Assembly (NCBI RefSeq): GCF_000304475.1
Contig: NC_018944.1
Location: 310,001-374,000 of the forward strand
Length of the DNA: 64,000 nt
Direction: 5' to 3'
DNA from: Kazachstania africana CBS 2517
Lineage: Eukaryota > Ascomycota > Saccharomycetes > Saccharomycetales > Saccharomycetaceae
Part shown: positions 27,914 to 38,338 of the stretch, piece after piece
How the letters are laid out: the number at the start of each line of letters is the position of its first letter
Numbering within the stretch: position 1 is the first letter of the stretch
Position numbers and translations under genes: made by a program
Notes under the pieces: model-generated
Seen by the model: only the letters and a program-made list of their open reading frames with translations
What the model was told of the DNA's origin: nothing
Databases searched by the model: none

Positions 27914-29959
27914 CTATAATTCATCATGTTCAAAGTAATCACCGTCGTCATCTTCATCTTCATCGTAGTCGAAACCTGCGGAAGCACCTTCTGGAGTACC
28001 ATATAATTTGGAAGTGATAGGATAAGCGACCTTCGATAAATCATTGAACTTTTCTTCAAAATCCTCAGCCATAGCAGAGTCAAAGTTATCCTCTAACCAT
28101 TCTAATGTATCATTAGCAGCATCTAACAAAGCTTCTTTGTCTTCTTCCTCTAATTTATCACTTAAATCACCATTTACTTGGTTCTTGATGGAGTGTGCGT
28201 AGTTCTCTAATTTATTTCTGGCTTCAATTTTGTTTTTGAAAGCAGCATCTTCAGATGCGTACTTTTCAGCTTCTTCAACCATTCTATCAATATCGTCTTG
28301 GCTCAATCTACCTTTGTCATTTGTAATCGTAATGGATTCTGATTTTCCTGTACCTTTATCAGTAGCGGAAACCTTCAGAATACCATTAGCATCCAACGCA
28401 AATGTAACTTCAATCTGTGGAATTCCTCTTGGAGCTGGCGGAATACCAGTAAGTTCAAACTTGCCTAGCAGGTTATTGTCCTTAGACATGGCTCTTTCAC
28501 CTTCAAAGACTTGAATCATAACTGTTGGTTGATTGTCAACCGCAGTAGAGAATATTTGTGATTTCTTGGTTGGAATAGCAGTATTTCTTTTAATTAGTGG
28601 GGTCATGACACCGCCAGTTGTTTCAATACCTAAAGTTAAAGCATTGACATCTAATAAGACAATATCTTCAACACCTTCTTCACCGGATAAGACACCAGCT
28701 TGAACAGCGGCACCATATGCAACGGCTTCATCAGGGTTAATACCTTTTGAAGCTTTCTTACCATCAAAGAATGATTCCAATAATTGTTGGACTTTTGGAA
28801 TTCTGGTAGAACCACCGACTAAAACAATGTCATCTATAGCATTTTTTTCAAGACCAGCATCCTCCAATACCTTTTCAACAGGTTTTAAAGTTCTCTTGAA
28901 TAGGTCTAAGTTCAATTCTTCAAATTTAGCTCTGGTTAATGTTTCACTCAAGTCAATGCCATCAACGAAAGAATCAATTTCAATACGAGTAGACATTTGG
29001 CTGGATAAGGCACGTTTAGCCTTCTCAGCTTCTCTCTTCAATTTTGCTAATGCTTTATCGTTGTCACTTACATCAATACCGTGCTTCTTTTTGAAAGCTT
29101 TAATCAATTGACGAACAATCTTATAATCAAAATCTTCACCACCCAAATGAGTATCACCAGAAGTAGCTTGTACTTCGAAGACACCGTTTTCAATAGATAA
29201 AAGAGAAACATCAAAAGTACCACCACCTAAATCATAGACAATAATTTGATGTTCCTTGTCGGACTTATCTAAACCGTAGGCAATGGCAGCGGCAGTTGGC
29301 TCGTTGACAATTCTTAAAACATTCAAACCAGCGATTGTACCTGCATCTTTCGTAGCTTGTCTTTGAGCATCATTGAAGTATGCTGGTACGGTGACGACAG
29401 CATGTGTAACTTTTTGACCCAAATAATCTTCGGCAATTTGCTTCATCTTACCTAAAATCATACCAGAAACTTCCTCTGGCGTGAACATCTTTTTTTCACC
29501 TTTAACTTGAACTTCAACAGCTGGCTTACCATTATCATTAACAACATTAAATGGTAAATGCTTGATATCTCTTTGAACAGATCTATCGTCATATTTTAGA
29601 CCTATTAATCTTTTAATATCAAAAATAGTATTCTTTGGGTTTGATGCAATTTGGTTTTTGGCCGCATCACCTATTAATCTTTCGTCATCAGTAAATGCAA
29701 CGTATGAAGGTGTAATTCTGTTCCCTTGTTCATTAGCTAAAATTTCTGTTTTACCATTTTTCATAACAGCAACACAGGAATAAGTGGTACCCAAATCAAT
29801 ACCTATGACGGTACCATAATTCTCAGCATCATCTGCTCTAGCAAGAATGTGTGGTGATTTTGAAGACCCTTGAAATGGTAAAATCACCAAAAATAATGTG
29901 TATAAAATGACAGTCAATGGTAACAACCATTTTTTTCCATTAGAACCGCCAAATAACAT
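27914..29959 (-). CDS. KAR2: ER Hsp70 chaperone BiP/Kar2 (681 aa)
   Basis: ATP-dependent chaperone of the endoplasmic reticulum lumen, needed for translocation, folding, karyogamy and control of the unfolded protein response. It has a signal peptide with hydrophobic core at about 11-30, the Hsp70 phosphate motif GIDLGTTYS (53-61), [11 protein letters not shown], the [11 protein letters not shown] motif, the substrate-binding domain, and the ER-retention signal HDEL at the extreme C-terminus. The length is normal (S. cerevisiae 682 aa, YJL034W). The start is the only ATG that gives the signal peptide. An unfolded-protein element lies 353-362 bp upstream. Confidence 0.97.
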   Translation of the reverse strand: MLFGGSNGKKWLLPLTVILYTLFLVILPFQGSSKSPHILARADDAENYGTVIGIDLGTTYSCVAVMKNGKTEILANEQGNRITPSYVAFTDDERLIGDAAKNQIASNPKNTIFDIKRLIGLKYDDRSVQRDIKHLPFNVVNDNGKPAVEVQVKGEKKMFTPEEVSGMILGKMKQIAEDYLGQKVTHAVVTVPAYFNDAQRQATKDAGTIAGLNVLRIVNEPTAAAIAYGLDKSDKEHQIIVYDLGGGTFDVSLLSIENGVFEVQATSGDTHLGGEDFDYKIVRQLIKAFKKKHGIDVSDNDKALAKLKREAEKAKRALSSQMSTRIEIDSFVDGIDLSETLTRAKFEELNLDLFKRTLKPVEKVLEDAGLEKNAIDDIVLVGGSTRIPKVQQLLESFFDGKKASKGINPDEAVAYGAAVQAGVLSGEEGVEDIVLLDVNALTLGIETTGGVMTPLIKRNTAIPTKKSQIFSTAVDNQPTVMIQVFEGERAMSKDNNLLGKFELTGIPPAPRGIPQIEVTFALDANGILKVSATDKGTGKSESITITNDKGRLSQDDIDRMVEEAEKYASEDAAFKNKIEARNKLENYAHSIKNQVNGDLSDKLEEEDKEALLDAANDTLEWLEDNFDSAMAEDFEEKFNDLSKVAYPITSKLYGTPEGASAGFDYDEDEDDDGDYFEHDEL

Positions 29960-30311
29960 GTTATCTCACGTCTTTCTGCTCTCAAATAAATAAATAAAAA
30001 AAAATACTGCTCAGTAATATCGTATAGTATACTTTACAATCGACAGCAGAGTAAGTTAAACCAACAAAAAAAGTTCTGGCAGTAATCGTAAAGAGTATAT
30101 ATATAAATATATTTTAATATAATAGAGGTAGGAAACTGCTGTCGTGTTCTTTAAACCTCAAAAATAAACTTCTGAATGGACAAGTATGGGACGGAACAAT
30201 CTGCCAAATCATCACATTAACAATAGTAGATCATGCAGAAAATAGCATAACGTACCTCTTTCCTCACAAGTTTTTGTGACACGTATATGTTTTCTTCTGC
30301 ATCGATCGAAC

Positions 30312-30321
30312 CACGCTGTCA
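30312..30321 (-). promoter_or_regulatory. Unfolded-protein response element (UPRE) for KAR2
   Basis: On the minus strand it reads TGACAGCGTG, containing the UPRE core CAGCGTG bound by Hac1, in the same orientation as KAR2 and 353-362 bp upstream of its ATG. The S. cerevisiae KAR2 promoter uses the same core. Confidence 0.7.
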
Positions 30322-30403
30322 CTTTTCTTCAATTAGAGATAAATACGCACCAAAACTATTTTCTTTTGTTAAAATGAATGGGTGTCATTAAGGCGGTCGA
30401 ACT

Positions 30404-30421
30404 TTCTAGAGAAATCTTGAA
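30404..30421. promoter_or_regulatory. Candidate heat-shock element, KAR2/TAD2 promoter
   Basis: Units TTC, GAG, ATC, GAA sit in perfect 5-bp register; two are exact and two have one mismatch to the alternating TTC/GAA pattern bound by Hsf1. S. cerevisiae KAR2 also has a heat-shock element near its UPRE. It lies nearer to TAD2 than to KAR2. Confidence 0.4.
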
Positions 30422-30515
30422 AAGGAACAGATAATACGGATGAGATGAGGCTACATCGATGAGTTGTTGTTGTACATTGCCAGCCCTTGAACATAGGTGA
30501 CCGGCCCACATAAAG

Positions 30516-31289
30516 ATGGAAAATGATGCTAATGGCGTACACTTCAGCCATATGAGGACAGCAATCAAGTTGGCCAAGTATGCATTGGATCATGGCGAAA
30601 CTCCCGTAGCTTGTATCTTTGTTCATTCACCTACTAACAAAATAGTAGCTTATGGGTTAAATGATACGAATAATTCGCTCAGCGGTATAGCTCATGCCGA
30701 ATTTATAGGAATAGACCAAATAAAGGCTAAATTTGGCGTTGACAGATTGTTGGATGTCTTTAAAGATCTAGTTTTGTATGTAACGGTCGAACCTTGCATC
30801 ATGTGTGCATCTGCTTTGAAACAACTTGGGATTCAAAAAGTCATATTTGGATGTGGTAATGAGAGATTTGGAGGTAACGGGACAATTTTGTCAATAAACA
30901 AAGACGATTCAACGAGATCTCCATCGGGATTAGTCTATGAATCATTTCCTGGCATATTTAGAAAGGAAGCAGTTATGCTACTGAGATATTTCTATGTGAA
31001 AGAAAATGACCATGCCCCAACTCCGAGAAATAAAAGTGATAGGAACTTGGACACCGAAACTTTCCCTGATATGGAATGGTCAAAATATGTGGAACGTAGC
31101 CAGTTTGCACAAGAATTCGGCTCTCAATATTTAGAAATATTTGATTGCAATCAGGATTTACCACAATTTTCTACAGTAGACTGTGATCTTATCGATAATC
31201 CGTGTGATGATATTATTAACTATTTAGAAACACAAATCAATAGCTTCCACTTAGATAATATTCACAAAAAGATCAAACTTGCAAAGTAA
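30516..31289 (+). CDS. TAD2: tRNA-specific adenosine deaminase subunit Tad2 (257 aa)
   Basis: Catalytic subunit of the Tad2/Tad3 enzyme that converts adenosine to inosine at the wobble position 34 of several tRNAs. It shows the cytidine/deoxycytidylate deaminase zinc motif: HAE at 60-62 (catalytic Glu 62) and PCIMC at 93-97. Length is close to the 250 aa of S. cerevisiae Tad2 (YJL035C). It diverges from KAR2 and converges with SNX4, exactly as in S. cerevisiae. Confidence 0.92.
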   Translation: MENDANGVHFSHMRTAIKLAKYALDHGETPVACIFVHSPTNKIVAYGLNDTNNSLSGIAHAEFIGIDQIKAKFGVDRLLDVFKDLVLYVTVEPCIMCASALKQLGIQKVIFGCGNERFGGNGTILSINKDDSTRSPSGLVYESFPGIFRKEAVMLLRYFYVKENDHAPTPRNKSDRNLDTETFPDMEWSKYVERSQFAQEFGSQYLEIFDCNQDLPQFSTVDCDLIDNPCDDIINYLETQINSFHLDNIHKKIKLAK

Positions 31290-31427
31290 GATGTATATCA
31301 ATCATTATATAGAGTAATAGTATCTCAATTCCTTCAATAAATTGTTCTCATTAGGCGAGATTTTCGGGACTATGTGATTGTTTAAATCGTCAGGTATTGA
31401 TGCTATCATTCAATTCGTTATTTTCTT

Positions 31428-32687
31428 TTAATTCAAATCTTTATCAACTTCTGTCCAAGTATCCAGCATTTTCTCGAAAAACTTGATGTGCTCGTCAGCC
31501 AAATTTCCTAATGATTCTTTGAGCTCTTTAGTTTTAATACCGTCAAAATGTGAAACTTCCTTCAAAGTCTCTTGTTCAAATGCATCTGCTACTTTTTTCG
31601 CCACTTCTAACTCTGTACCTAGTGATGTTATCTTAATTTCTAACTTATTTATCTTCTCTCTTCTTGCAGCCTCTTGATTTATACCTGCTAATTCTTCAAG
31701 CTTATTTGTGAGAAAGTTACTACTTCCATAACCTGCTATGAGATTATCCCGCTCTTTGATTGATTTGGTTAGATACTCACTCAATTCTTCATAATCAATC
31801 TGTTTTTGATCTTTTAGCTTTAAAAGTTGCCTCATGCTTTCGATATAGTGCTCTAGATCTTTCAAATCAACCAAATATTCAAAATCTAGAAATTTGTTCA
31901 AATCATTTAAACCATAAGAAAGTTGTGTTATTCCATCATTGAATACCTTCAGTTTTTTTGATAAATTATCGTTATTACTTCCACTTACAAGTTCGGTCAA
32001 ATCTTGAATACTCGTCCCGAGCTTTGCATAATCTTCAGATATCGAATCATGCTTCTTGACCACCTTATGATAAATACTGTCGAGTTTTGATATGGTATGA
32101 TCTAACTTATCATTCTTTTCTTTTATTTCTAGGAACTCTTCGCTTTGAATATTAACAGCTTTAAAGGCATTCATGAATGCATCAGTGACTTCTTCCTTAT
32201 TAGTTGGCAAATTTGCAACGAAGCTTTTCTTATAGGTATCCCACTCATTACTGACCAAAAATATTTCAAGGATATTTGAACGTGAGAGGATGGGATGTAA
32301 AGATATTCTTCTTAAAAAATTTTGTAAACTGTGACATCTCTTCTGGGTAAACCTTTGACTAAACCTATCACCTGCAATATATTGGAATACTTTTTTATCA
32401 GGTAATGGCGGAATAATACAGGTAGGATACTCGTTGCTCAATATGTCATGCAGTAGTAAAAGGTCACTGTATCTTCTATGCACTACAATAATTGTTTTAG
32501 TGTCGTCGTTATATTTATGATATGAAGGATTATCAGTTTTGGTAGAAATCTGGTAACTTACATAAGAAGTTCCTTGATCACCAGTACGCTTCTGTGGATC
32601 AGATACAATAATCTCCAGCTTGTAAATTGGTAGATTTTCTTCTTTGGAAGACCCAGCCTTAATAATTCCCGCCTTTACCTCTGCCAT
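31428..32687 (-). CDS. SNX4: Sorting nexin Snx4/Atg24 (419 aa)
   Basis: PX-BAR sorting nexin that works with Atg20/Snx41 in retrieving cargo from endosomes and in selective autophagy. The PX domain spans about residues 20-150, with RRYSDLLLLHDIL and the basic lipid-binding segment around FSQRFTQKRCHSLQNFLRR. The rest is a coiled-coil BAR domain (about 175-415) rich in Leu, Lys, Glu. Length matches S. cerevisiae Snx4 (423 aa, YJL036W), and TAD2 is the convergent neighbour as expected. Confidence 0.9.
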   Translation of the reverse strand: MAEVKAGIIKAGSSKEENLPIYKLEIIVSDPQKRTGDQGTSYVSYQISTKTDNPSYHKYNDDTKTIIVVHRRYSDLLLLHDILSNEYPTCIIPPLPDKKVFQYIAGDRFSQRFTQKRCHSLQNFLRRISLHPILSRSNILEIFLVSNEWDTYKKSFVANLPTNKEEVTDAFMNAFKAVNIQSEEFLEIKEKNDKLDHTISKLDSIYHKVVKKHDSISEDYAKLGTSIQDLTELVSGSNNDNLSKKLKVFNDGITQLSYGLNDLNKFLDFEYLVDLKDLEHYIESMRQLLKLKDQKQIDYEELSEYLTKSIKERDNLIAGYGSSNFLTNKLEELAGINQEAARREKINKLEIKITSLGTELEVAKKVADAFEQETLKEVSHFDGIKTKELKESLGNLADEHIKFFEKMLDTWTEVDKDLN

Positions 32688-33004
32688 ACTATCACCTAAC
32701 CGTTTACTACTAGCTTACAAATTAGATTCAAACAAAATTGGATTACAATATTGAACCCTTTCAAACTATTGCAGCTGGTCTATATTTGTATGGTACTTCC
32801 TGACCTAACGCCCCTTTAAGCAAATGCCATATCTTCCAATTTTATTCCATCTCTCTTTACTTAAACGCCAAAGAGAAAAACAAATTGTTCGACTTATTAC
32901 CCGGTTTATTTTTATAGTCAATAAACGAAATTTAGTTTTACAGATTTACTATGCTATCAATTGAATGTATTGTAGGTTAACTTCTAATTGAAACTCAATT
33001 GGTA
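32688..33004. other. Divergent SNX4/RTT109 promoter region
   Basis: About 320 bp of AT-rich DNA between two start codons; I see no distinct regulatory element or gene. The upstream TTG codon in frame with RTT109 (32999) is two codons before the ATG and is not needed. Confidence 0.5.
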
Positions 33005-34294
33005 ATGACATTACGTGAACGCCTCCAAGATGCGCTACCTGAGGGCCATTCTTTCGAATTGCTACATTTGCAAAATATTCCAACGGAAATTACGCCAATT
33101 GTAACAGCTTCAAAGAAGTATAATGACGCAACTGACACCTCCACTATCAAAGTGGAAAATTTCTTTGTCCTATTTAATAATAAGAAAGCCGTTTTTGCCA
33201 TGGAAGTTTATGTTTATTTCACTTTATATAGACAACAGAACGAAATCAAAGGTGAGAGATTGCTATTTGTCTCTAAAGCAGATACCAGCGGTTACTCAGA
33301 TGTAAAATTTAGCGTCAAAAGCGTGACCACAGCCATATTATCATATTTACTTTCGGTTGATCCAAAAGCATATTTAACCAGGGTCAAGCCTATGACACGA
33401 AAGTATGACGATCTTAACAATGAACTAATAACCATTAAAACAGCCACGCAAGACGCTCTAAGGATCTTGGCAAAACGATTAAGAAGTAACGGATCATCTG
33501 TTAATGAAAAATTTGATAAGGATAGGCTATATTCGTCCTTCGATTTCCCTAAAGACTTTTCTACCAAAATCTGCCTCTTTACTAGGCCAGCCCCACAATA
33601 CCTGTTCTCTAAATCGTCCGAAAATCCACATAAGCATGTTCTTAGCGGTGAAGGGCTACTTAAATGGTGGCTGTCGATACTAGATGATATTGCTGTAAAT
33701 TACTTCACTGAGGACACACAGGCAAAGCTTAGGATTCCTGGCGAAGATACTAAGAGAGTTCAAAAATACTTAGTTGGTACAAAATTTCAAAACTGGTCTG
33801 TTGGTGATGTATTCGCAAACTCATCCAACTCTTTAGCTGCCTATGCAATACCACTATTCCCAGATGACCCGAAATCACGGTTCTTGCATGAGTTAGTGGA
33901 AGAAAACAGAATTAAAACAACCAGTCTGAAAAGTTTTTGGATTGAATTACAAGAAAGACAGGAATTTAAGCTAAGCGTCATGGTTTCCGTCATAGGCATA
34001 ATAGGTCATACCAAGCCTTTTCCTCAATCAGTTATACGCACCGCTGAAACATTGGTAACAAAATCAAAAAAACAATTTAGCTACATAAAAAGCTACATTA
34101 CTGGGGAAGAGTTCAATAAGGTAGAAGGAGCTCATGCATCTTATCAAAATGTAAAAGACTATTACCATGCTAGACTCCACGCTGATCTAGTCCCTTTAGA
34201 GGGCAAGAAAAAGTCAATTATGTGCAAGACAAACTTACAATCACATCAACCTGTAATAACTATGCTTCAACCACGTAAAAAGCGGAAGCAATAG
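33005..34294 (+). CDS. RTT109: Histone H3-K56 acetyltransferase Rtt109 (429 aa)
   Basis: Fungal p300-like acetyltransferase that, with Asf1 or Vps75, acetylates newly made histone H3 on Lys56 and Lys9. Visible blocks: AVFAMEVYVYFTLY, FVSKADTSGYSD, KICLFTRPAPQYLF, AKLRIPGEDTKRV and PLFPDDPKSRFLHEL (acidic pair at about 286-287, equivalent to the functionally important Asp287/288 of the S. cerevisiae enzyme), and a basic C-terminal nuclear signal PRKKRKQ. Length is close to the 436 aa of S. cerevisiae Rtt109 (YLL002W). I start at the ATG at 33005 (MTLRERLQ). Confidence 0.92.
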   Translation: MTLRERLQDALPEGHSFELLHLQNIPTEITPIVTASKKYNDATDTSTIKVENFFVLFNNKKAVFAMEVYVYFTLYRQQNEIKGERLLFVSKADTSGYSDVKFSVKSVTTAILSYLLSVDPKAYLTRVKPMTRKYDDLNNELITIKTATQDALRILAKRLRSNGSSVNEKFDKDRLYSSFDFPKDFSTKICLFTRPAPQYLFSKSSENPHKHVLSGEGLLKWWLSILDDIAVNYFTEDTQAKLRIPGEDTKRVQKYLVGTKFQNWSVGDVFANSSNSLAAYAIPLFPDDPKSRFLHELVEENRIKTTSLKSFWIELQERQEFKLSVMVSVIGIIGHTKPFPQSVIRTAETLVTKSKKQFSYIKSYITGEEFNKVEGAHASYQNVKDYYHARLHADLVPLEGKKKSIMCKTNLQSHQPVITMLQPRKKRKQ

Positions 34295-34812
34295 CATTTA
34301 ATTACACCAAATAACACATTATGTAGACACTAAATAATAATTGAAATCCACAGGATATCCTGTCCTAATCACATTAAAAAAATATCTCTTTAAAGGTACC
34401 AAATACATCACCTGATCATTAAAAAACTTTATCTATTTGTATATTATTTAATTTTATTATATTTTGTGTACGCGTCCGAAGCAAGTATATTGAGACAAAA
34501 GAAACTTACGTAAATCAGACACTTTAAAACGTTGGGCAGAATGTATGATTTTATTTCACGTATGCATGCAGTGCACCCCTGAACCTGCTCGGTAAATTGT
34601 ATATGTTTAGTTATTTAGATACAATATCTTAGTAATATTACTTGAAATTTTGAATGCGATTCCTTCTCTTCTTAGCGTTAGTATTTACACACATGGGCTA
34701 ATTAGTTTCCTGTCTCAACTTTCGGCCCGAGCTAGTCAAATGGATGGTTATTCAGAAAAAAATCATACGGCATAATAAGTGTCTTGGTTCAACAGTCATA
34801 AATAGTATCAAC
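34295..34812. other. Intergenic region between RTT109 and DBR1
   Basis: Contains the tandem DBR1 promoter and RTT109 3' end; AT-rich with no gene. A frame in phase with DBR1 is open from 34744 through a start upstream of 34813, but the conserved protein begins after the second methionine. Confidence 0.5.
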
Positions 34813-36102
34813 ATGACGGGTAGGCCAAAGTTGAGGATTGCTATTCAAGGATGCTGCCATGGTGAGCTTGATAACGCTTTTAGGGCTGTAGCCCGTAGGA
34901 ATAGGGAGAGCAAGATAGATTTGTTAATTATACTTGGTGACTTCCAAAGCATGCGAAATAAAAATGATATGAATTCAATTAGCATTCCACAGAAGTATCG
35001 TCGGATGGGTGACTTTAGCAAATATTATCATGGAAACTCTAGTTTTTCAGTGCCTACTATCTTTATTGGGGGCAATCACGAATCAATGAGACATCTAATG
35101 AAGTTGCCTTATGGAGGTTACGTAGCAAACAACATATATTATTTGGGCTACTCCAACGTTATTTGGTTTAAGGGGATTAGAATCGGTTCTATAAGTGGTA
35201 TATGGAAGGAGTGGGATATTGAAAAGCCAAGACCTGCATGGAATGACCTAGAAAGAGATCATTGGAACACCAATATTAGATCATTATATCACGTAAGAAA
35301 GCAAGATCTGATACCTTTATTCATGTTACGGGAGAAAACCGATATTATGCTTAGTCATGATTGGCCAAATGGTGTAGTAGGGTATGGAAACGTCAATGAT
35401 CTGCTCAGGAAGAAACCTTTCTTCAAAGGTGACATAGAAAAGGGGGAACTCGGTAGTGATCCCAATTGGAAACTACTAAAGAAGTTGACACCAGAATGGT
35501 GGTTAAGTGCCCATTTGCATGTGAGATTTGAGGCTATTGTACGACATAACGGCTTGAATCGAGAGCTAAAGGAGAATGAACAAGTTGGGCTTAAGGAAAA
35601 TGATTCAGCACTTCCTCGTTATGATGCTGAACGAACTGCTGTCAACAGAGAAACGTCTACCGATTTTAATCATGTCAAAGAAAAAAATGAGGAAGAGATA
35701 GATCTTGACTTATCCGATGACGAGAGTATAGAGCCAGAGGCAACCCTCCACAACAGTGAAACTAAGTTTCTCGCATTAGACAAGTGCTTACCCCATAGGG
35801 AATGGCTTGAAGTGATTGAAATAGATGCCGACACATCTCATCCTTCATGGACTCAAAAAGGTATGTTTTGGGATGCCGAATTTATAAATAATTTGAAATT
35901 CCTCGAGAAGTATAAGGAAGAAATTATGCAGAAACCATTCACTGATCTTCAATGGTCAACGTTAATAGATGAAAGAGCCAGTGAATACACAGCCGATGCC
36001 TATAATGACATAGACTTGAAAATTCCTCGCTATTCCCCTGGCATACAGAAGAGGGAAAACGAACAAACTTCAATGTTTTTAGGGAAATTTCTGAACCATT
36101 GA
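34813..36102 (+). CDS. DBR1: RNA lariat debranching enzyme Dbr1 (429 aa)
   Basis: Metallophosphoesterase that cuts the 2'-5' branch bond of excised intron lariats so that they can be degraded. Motifs: IQGCCHGELD (about 11-20), LGDFQS (41-46), GGNHE (86-90), SHDWPNGVV and the C-terminal LSAHLHVRF (histidines) that complete the metal site. An acidic stretch (NEEEIDLDLSDDES) and the block ETKFLALDKCLPHREWLE follow, as in S. cerevisiae Dbr1 (YKL149C, 405 aa). I chose the ATG at 34813 because upstream residues do not resemble the family; an in-frame start at 34744 adds 23 residues. It converges with MCR1. Confidence 0.92.
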   Translation: MTGRPKLRIAIQGCCHGELDNAFRAVARRNRESKIDLLIILGDFQSMRNKNDMNSISIPQKYRRMGDFSKYYHGNSSFSVPTIFIGGNHESMRHLMKLPYGGYVANNIYYLGYSNVIWFKGIRIGSISGIWKEWDIEKPRPAWNDLERDHWNTNIRSLYHVRKQDLIPLFMLREKTDIMLSHDWPNGVVGYGNVNDLLRKKPFFKGDIEKGELGSDPNWKLLKKLTPEWWLSAHLHVRFEAIVRHNGLNRELKENEQVGLKENDSALPRYDAERTAVNRETSTDFNHVKEKNEEEIDLDLSDDESIEPEATLHNSETKFLALDKCLPHREWLEVIEIDADTSHPSWTQKGMFWDAEFINNLKFLEKYKEEIMQKPFTDLQWSTLIDERASEYTADAYNDIDLKIPRYSPGIQKRENEQTSMFLGKFLNH

Positions 36103-37420
36103 TTGAATATCTTTTGCCACATAGAGAATATATGGTTATAATGAAAGGGCTTGCTTCTGAAATTTTTCTAGCAATCGACGTAAGTAGTCAGTATCCGCAA
36201 GGGATGGTTGACTCATCATTATATAACGTCACTTATTTTAGTAAGTTAGAACAACTACTTAGCAGCTCTAAGAATCAGTATTGATTAAAACTTTTTAATG
36301 CATTCTTTTTTTTATTATGACCATGAATCTCCTTCATATATGGCATGGCGCCTTTAGGAACAGTCGTGACATTTCGAAAACGCCAAACTCCTCTGACACA
36401 AGATTTTATATGAGCTTAAACGGATACAAAACTACGAGAAAAAGATAATTCGCTTTCTGTAACACCCTATAGTGGCCAGAGTAGTCTGTCCAAGAAAGGT
36501 CTGCTCGAAGGCGTGGTTTTTATTGTGTGGAAGATTTATACCTTCGAAGGTCCGATAATTGGAATTGATACATAAGTATTCCGAATATTTATAGAATGTG
36601 ATATCCAAAAATGGGATGACACAAGTAAAAGTAAATAAATAAATAAATAAATAAATTTTCCATATAAAAAACTTCAAGCTCAACCAAATTTTTATGTGAA
36701 TTGTTGCTGCATACTGATGCAGTTTGTAGCACCTTCTTTCTGAAAAGGTTGCATATTAGCGTTGTTGTTGGATATACCTTGCCATCGAATGCTTTAACGT
36801 GTATTGTGAAGAAATATGTCTCCACTGCAAATCAAAAACCATAGGAAAACTATTCTCGACGTTTGAAATAGCATATATATCCTGGCACTCAAAATAGACT
36901 GAGACGGCATGGATGTAGACCCTGGAGGACTCTAAGTTCAATTCAAAACTTTCAGTTTGATTTTAGATCCGCAAAATCTGTTTGCATGTGCGAAAGTTCC
37001 GACTTACATCTCTTCAATGTCCAGTTATGAAACACGTTCATAAGTGTACATAATCCAATGTATTTGTTTTGAGAAAAATATCGAAACAAAAAGCTTTATG
37101 GGAGAAAGGGCTGAGCAGGATTAACCATGTCAGTGAGGGAGTTTTTATTTATACTCTCGCAAATATGAATGTCACAAATTCCACACTCGTCATTCATATA
37201 ATATAAAAGTTGTCCTCCGCCTACTCGCATAAGCCAAGGATATTCCAAATTAAAGAATATATTCATATTAATGAAGGATCAAATACGCTTAATCGATTGT
37301 TAAAAGATGATTGGCACAAGAACTATTATTGAAAGATTCACAATTAACACTATATACGTTTTTAAAGCTGATGAATCAGTTTTATAGGCTGACTAAGAAA
37401 AGATACTTACATGGTTACGT
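36103..37420. other. Convergent DBR1/MCR1 intergenic region (1.3 kb)
   Basis: No supported gene; several short frames overlap one another. It holds an (AAAT)n microsatellite near 36636-36655, a perfect 12-bp palindrome ACCTTCGAAGGT (36540-36551) and a poly-A-rich stretch. Long for a convergent yeast spacer. Confidence 0.45.
36636..36655 (+). repeat. Short (AAAT)n microsatellite
   Basis: About five to six AAAT units in the DBR1/MCR1 intergenic region; no function is suggested. Confidence 0.7.
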
Positions 37421-38338
37421 CTAGTATTTGAAAACTTGCTTTTCACTATAGCCCAGCTCCCTCAGAATACCCGTTAAGGGGCCTTGTTCCGTTGGTTTCG
37501 TCTTGTTGCCTGAGTATGCTTCCATGAATGGTGGAGGACCACATACAAAGATATGAGTATTTTTGTTTGGTTTAGCAATATTTTGTTCCAAGAATTTCTT
37601 GCTAATAAATCCCACCTCGAAATCTCCTTTTTCATTAGTGTCCAATTTGTCAACAAAATATGTGACTTTGAACCTTTCAGGGTATTTTTCTTGGAGTTCA
37701 TTTAATTCCTTCTTCAGGAGCACATCCCCAGACGTCTTGTTCGCATATACAAGTTGAATTTTGGTCTTCTCGTTTTTATTTTGTAAAACATGGTGGATAA
37801 GTTGGTATAAAGGTGTTATTCCTGTACCCCCTCCTAACAGAGTAATTTCTTCGAATGAATTTAGTTCCCAAGGCCATTTTTTAATAGGACCCTTAAAAGC
37901 AAGATGATCATTTGGCTTCAAATTAAATAGATGTGGTGTCATCTTACCATCGTCGTAGTGTTTAATTACAAACTCGATGTAACCCTTTGTCTCCAGGTCA
38001 CTGACAGGAGTATAAGGTCTTATAATATCTTCACCAGTTTCAGTAGTGAACTTTGTGAAAAGTGCGGAGGTCAAAGTTAGCCCGCTGACGGCGTCTTCTT
38101 GCGGAAACTTGAAGAAGAACCTCTTGGTATCATGAGACTCCTGAATTATTTTATCAACGGTCAAGTCGATCCATTCGCCATTACCCTTGAATATTTTTGA
38201 AACCTCATTTCTCAAAATAGCAGAATTTGTCTTCGTTGTATATAAATAGGCAGCAGTGGCAATTGCTGCTGCACCTAATGCATATGGTACAAACTTAGCG
38301 TTTGGTCTACTCAATCTGGAAAGCATACTAGAATTCAT
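37421..38338 (-). CDS. MCR1: Mitochondrial NADH-cytochrome b5 reductase Mcr1 (305 aa)
   Basis: FAD flavoprotein that passes electrons from NADH to cytochrome b5 or other acceptors; in S. cerevisiae it exists as an outer-membrane anchored form and a processed intermembrane-space form. The N-terminus has Arg/Ser residues then a membrane helix (about 16-33, AALGAAAIATAAYLY-like). FAD motif RPYTPVSD, NAD motif GGGTGITPLYQL and VCGPPPFMEAYSGN near the C-terminus are present, ending EKQVFKY. Length matches S. cerevisiae Mcr1 (302 aa, YKL150W). It diverges from NNR2 and converges with DBR1, as expected. Confidence 0.93.
   Translation of the reverse strand: MNSSMLSRLSRPNAKFVPYALGAAAIATAAYLYTTKTNSAILRNEVSKIFKGNGEWIDLTVDKIIQESHDTKRFFFKFPQEDAVSGLTLTSALFTKFTTETGEDIIRPYTPVSDLETKGYIEFVIKHYDDGKMTPHLFNLKPNDHLAFKGPIKKWPWELNSFEEITLLGGGTGITPLYQLIHHVLQNKNEKTKIQLVYANKTSGDVLLKKELNELQEKYPERFKVTYFVDKLDTNEKGDFEVGFISKKFLEQNIAKPNKNTHIFVCGPPPFMEAYSGNKTKPTEQGPLTGILRELGYSEKQVFKY

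Larger units (their letters stand above)
29960..30515. other. Divergent KAR2/TAD2 promoter region
   Basis: It contains a TATA-rich stretch near 30093-30120, an unfolded-protein element at 30312-30321 and a heat-shock-like element at 30404-30421 (listed separately). No additional gene is seen. Confidence 0.6.

Noticed and set aside
36099..36284. 61-codon frame overlapping the end of DBR1
   Set aside because: It begins with TTG, has no family features, and DBR1 is complete without it.
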